A stretch of DNA of 29,109 nt, from contig BFEA01000207.1 in the NCBI GenBank assembly GCA_003427395.1, forward strand, positions 2,196,019-2,225,127, in the 5' to 3' direction. The notes under the pieces are model-generated. The model was not told where the DNA came from. It worked only from the letters and a program-made list of their open reading frames with translations, and did no database searches. This DNA comes from Chara braunii (Eukaryota; Streptophyta; Charophyceae; Charales; Characeae). Below, one piece after another: positions 27,418 through 29,109 of the stretch (position 1 is its first letter; each line of letters opens with the position of its first letter). The position numbers were made by a program, and so were the translations under genes.

Positions 27418-27675
27418 TGTCGGGGCAAAACCCCTGACAAGGGTATTTGCCGGTGTGTTTTGAATGTCGGGCGTAGTCCGACTCTTGTGTTGAATTGAAG
27501 GACTTAATGAGACTGACGTTTGCAAAACGTTTATTCAAACCTGACCTATGACTGAGAAACTAAGAGTTTTTCAGACTTTAGTCCAGACGCATGTGACGTC
27601 CGGAGATATCGGGTGTGAATGACAAGGGCTACGTTTTTGTCGAAGCCGCAGAAACGTGCACATAGAGAAATGCTA
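27418..27675 (+). repeat. LTR-like direct repeat, right copy (truncated)
   Basis: Starts TGTCGGGGCAAAACCCCTGACA and matches 14422-14679 at about 96% by eye. Similarity stops after AGAGAAATGCT, and the next base belongs to a gag coding region, so the copy is cut here relative to the left one, which continues for at least several hundred bases. Confidence 0.85.
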
Positions 27676-28717
27676 CTCCTCGATCTCCTTACTGTCCAAA
27701 CGGTGGCGCACCACTCGTTCGCTTGACGAACATTGCCTTGTATGATGGTACAGGGATACGCGTGTCTCAGTGGCTGCAGTCTGCCACCCGCACGCTCCAG
27801 CTCATGGGCGTCCCACCCGACACGTGGGTGGTTCACCTCTCCACGCGCCTGCGCGGCGGTCTTTTCGACGCCTGGGAGGATTTCTACACCCACTCCTTCG
27901 TGAGGGTCGGACCCCGACCTGCATGGATTTTCAGGCGTTCCTCGAGGATCGCTTCGGAACTCGACATGATGTGACTGATGCCTTCGAGCGTGTCGTCAGT
28001 ATTTGCTGGTCCGGCTCTGGTGGCGCTGCCGGCTTGGACCACCACATCCAGGTCTTTCAGGATGCCCGCCTCATTTGTGATGTGGCGTTCCTCCCCGAGG
28101 CTGCCCTCATCGATCGTTTTTTGGCCAACCTTCCCCTTGAGTATCGCTACGAGTTATGGCGATATGACTTCATATCGGCCCCTCAAGCTTACGAGGCCGT
28201 CAAGGCCCATCACCGGATGCGGGCCCGTCTTTAACACACTTCCTCCTCCCAGCCTCTGCGTACTGGTTATGCTCCCTCCTTCTCTTACGAAACTTCCCAG
28301 CGTCGTTCCCCTTTCCACAATCGTCCCCGCCGTTCCGCACAGCAGGGCCGCCACTTCTTGCGCCGCTTCAGCCCCCTTGAGTATGGTGAGCATCACGTTG
28401 TTGCCCCGTTGTCCTTTGCGGGCTACCATAGCGACAATCTCGACCTCTGCTAGGCCGTCCACTACCACCTGGAGGACTCTACCCTCCCTATAGTCGAGCG
28501 CCTCCAGCTCGCCCTCTCCACCCTCTCCCGGGCACGCAACCGCTTTGGTTACGTTGGCGCGTCACCCCTCGAGGTCCCTCAGCAAGACCTCCCTCAGGGA
28601 TGTGACCCTTCTCGCGGTGTCCTTCCCGCTAAGGAGCGCAAGGTGTCGCACTTTTTCCAGTCGGACCGCTTTAGGCAGCCGGAAAGCCAACAGGCTGTCA
28701 CGCAGGGTTTGCAATAA
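27676..28717 (+). pseudogene. Gag of another Ty3-type element, 5' truncated
   Basis: Gag-like coding sequence begins at the junction with the 27418-27675 repeat, already inside the protein (PYCPNGGAPLVRLTNIALYDG). It continues with a typical retrotransposon gag domain: VSQWLQSATRTLQLMGV, LSTRLRGGLFDAWEDF, then after a frameshift at about 27901-27912 MDFQAFLEDRFGTRHDV, FLPEAALIDRFLANLP and YELWRY. Two in-frame stops follow, TAA at 28232-28234 and TAG at 28451-28453, both at positions where glutamine would fit (RARL*HTSSS, DLC*AVHYH). The frame finally closes at TAA 28715-28717. No zinc knuckle, protease or RT follows within the window, so either this is a non-autonomous copy or the rest has been lost. 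Confidence 0.8.
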
Positions 28718-29109
28718 ATAAAAATTAAATAATTAAAGCAAATCCCTTTTTGTTGTGTGTGTCCGGCTTCGAGCGAGACCCTTCAATTGCGATCTTCGCC
28801 AGTCCCCGGTCTTAGGAATCTTTTATTTTGATTTGGAACAGTTGAGAATCATGCAAATAATAATCATGAAATGCTGGTATGTCATGCATACATCAATTTT
28901 GTCGGCTTACTAATTTTGAAAACCGTGACAGAATCATCAAAGAGTATAGTCATCAAGCAAAACAACAATACAAGAAGCAAGACTGACTGACTCGAGCAAT
29001 GACGAGGTTAAATGAGGGAAGAATGAAAACTCATAATAGTCTCAGGAAGTACATATGGAAGAGAGCATGGCCAGCACCAGTCAAGAGTCCTCACTCATCC
29101 CTTTGAACC
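28718..29109. other. No gene recognised
   Basis: An AAATAAATAAAAATTAAATAA stretch directly follows the gag stop and could hold a polyadenylation signal. The rest is unremarkable mixed sequence running off the end of the window. Confidence 0.5.

Larger units (their letters stand above)
14422..27675 (+). mobile_element. Putative ~13-kb Ty3-like LTR retrotransposon with extra ORF
   Basis: Direct repeats at 14422-14679 and 27418-27675, both starting TGTCGGGG, bracket a plus-strand Ty3-type gag-PR/RT-RNase H-IN locus at 19819-25920, as LTR starts would. The leader between the left repeat and gag is unusually long (about 5 kb). It holds a stem-loop array, a 54-bp tandem repeat and an unknown ORF. 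On the left the element abuts the interrupted minus-strand Ty3 element, on the right an interrupted plus-strand gag. The right repeat is cut after 258 bp, I could not define LTR ends with CA, and I found no matching target-site duplication. Boundaries are therefore provisional, and a coincidental pair of solo fragments remains possible. Confidence 0.6.

Overview
The window looks like repeat-dense intergenic DNA of a plant or streptophyte alga (a charophyte such as Chara would fit; this is an inference). Pointers are short TTTAGGG/CCCTAAA arrays, an L1-type LINE with a zinc-binding C-terminal domain, long Ty3-type LTR retroelement genes, scattered single N bases typical of a draft assembly, and no bacterial-style gene packing. 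I found no intact host gene. Every recognisable coding region belongs to a retroelement, and nearly all are broken by in-frame stops and frameshifts.

Layout. 1-660: hairpin-rich DNA, with 255-660 an inverted copy of about 14760-15130. 660-1500: minus-strand Pro/Ala/Ser-rich coding debris, perhaps a gag N-terminus. 1557-2660: degenerate telomere-like motifs, a thrice-repeated AT-rich unit and a long purine tract. 3270-3706: palindromes and a 47-bp tandem duplication. 4784-5874: repeated and inverted LINE-3'-end-like segments bounded by two telomere-type arrays facing each other. 5875-8575: a 5'-truncated L1-type LINE (minus strand). 8645-11500: poly-T, a GC-rich VNTR, a cluster of CCGGAC/CCAGAC palindromes, no gene. 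11510-14421: a truncated Ty3/gypsy element (minus strand; PR-RT-RNase H-IN).

14422-27675 is the most interesting part. Two near-identical 258-bp direct repeats starting TGTCGGGG (14422-14679 and 27418-27675) flank a plus-strand Ty3-like gag-PR / RT-RNase H-IN locus (19819-25920). I read this as one roughly 13-kb LTR retrotransposon inserted into older retroelements. Its 5' leader is about 5 kb long. It holds an array of about 14 unrelated perfect stem-loops (15152-15802), a 54-bp tandem repeat (16044-16500), more stem-loops, and an extra ORF of unknown function (17347-18433) placed before gag. Gag and protease share one frame; RT and integrase lie in the -1 frame. A canonical TTTTTTA slippery heptamer sits in the correct phase inside the overlap (22587-22593). 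The RT resembles, from memory, a Ty3 lineage I know best from basidiomycete fungi.

27676-28717 is the gag of yet another Ty3-type element, cut at its 5' end by the 27418-27675 repeat. The last 390 bases hold nothing I can name.
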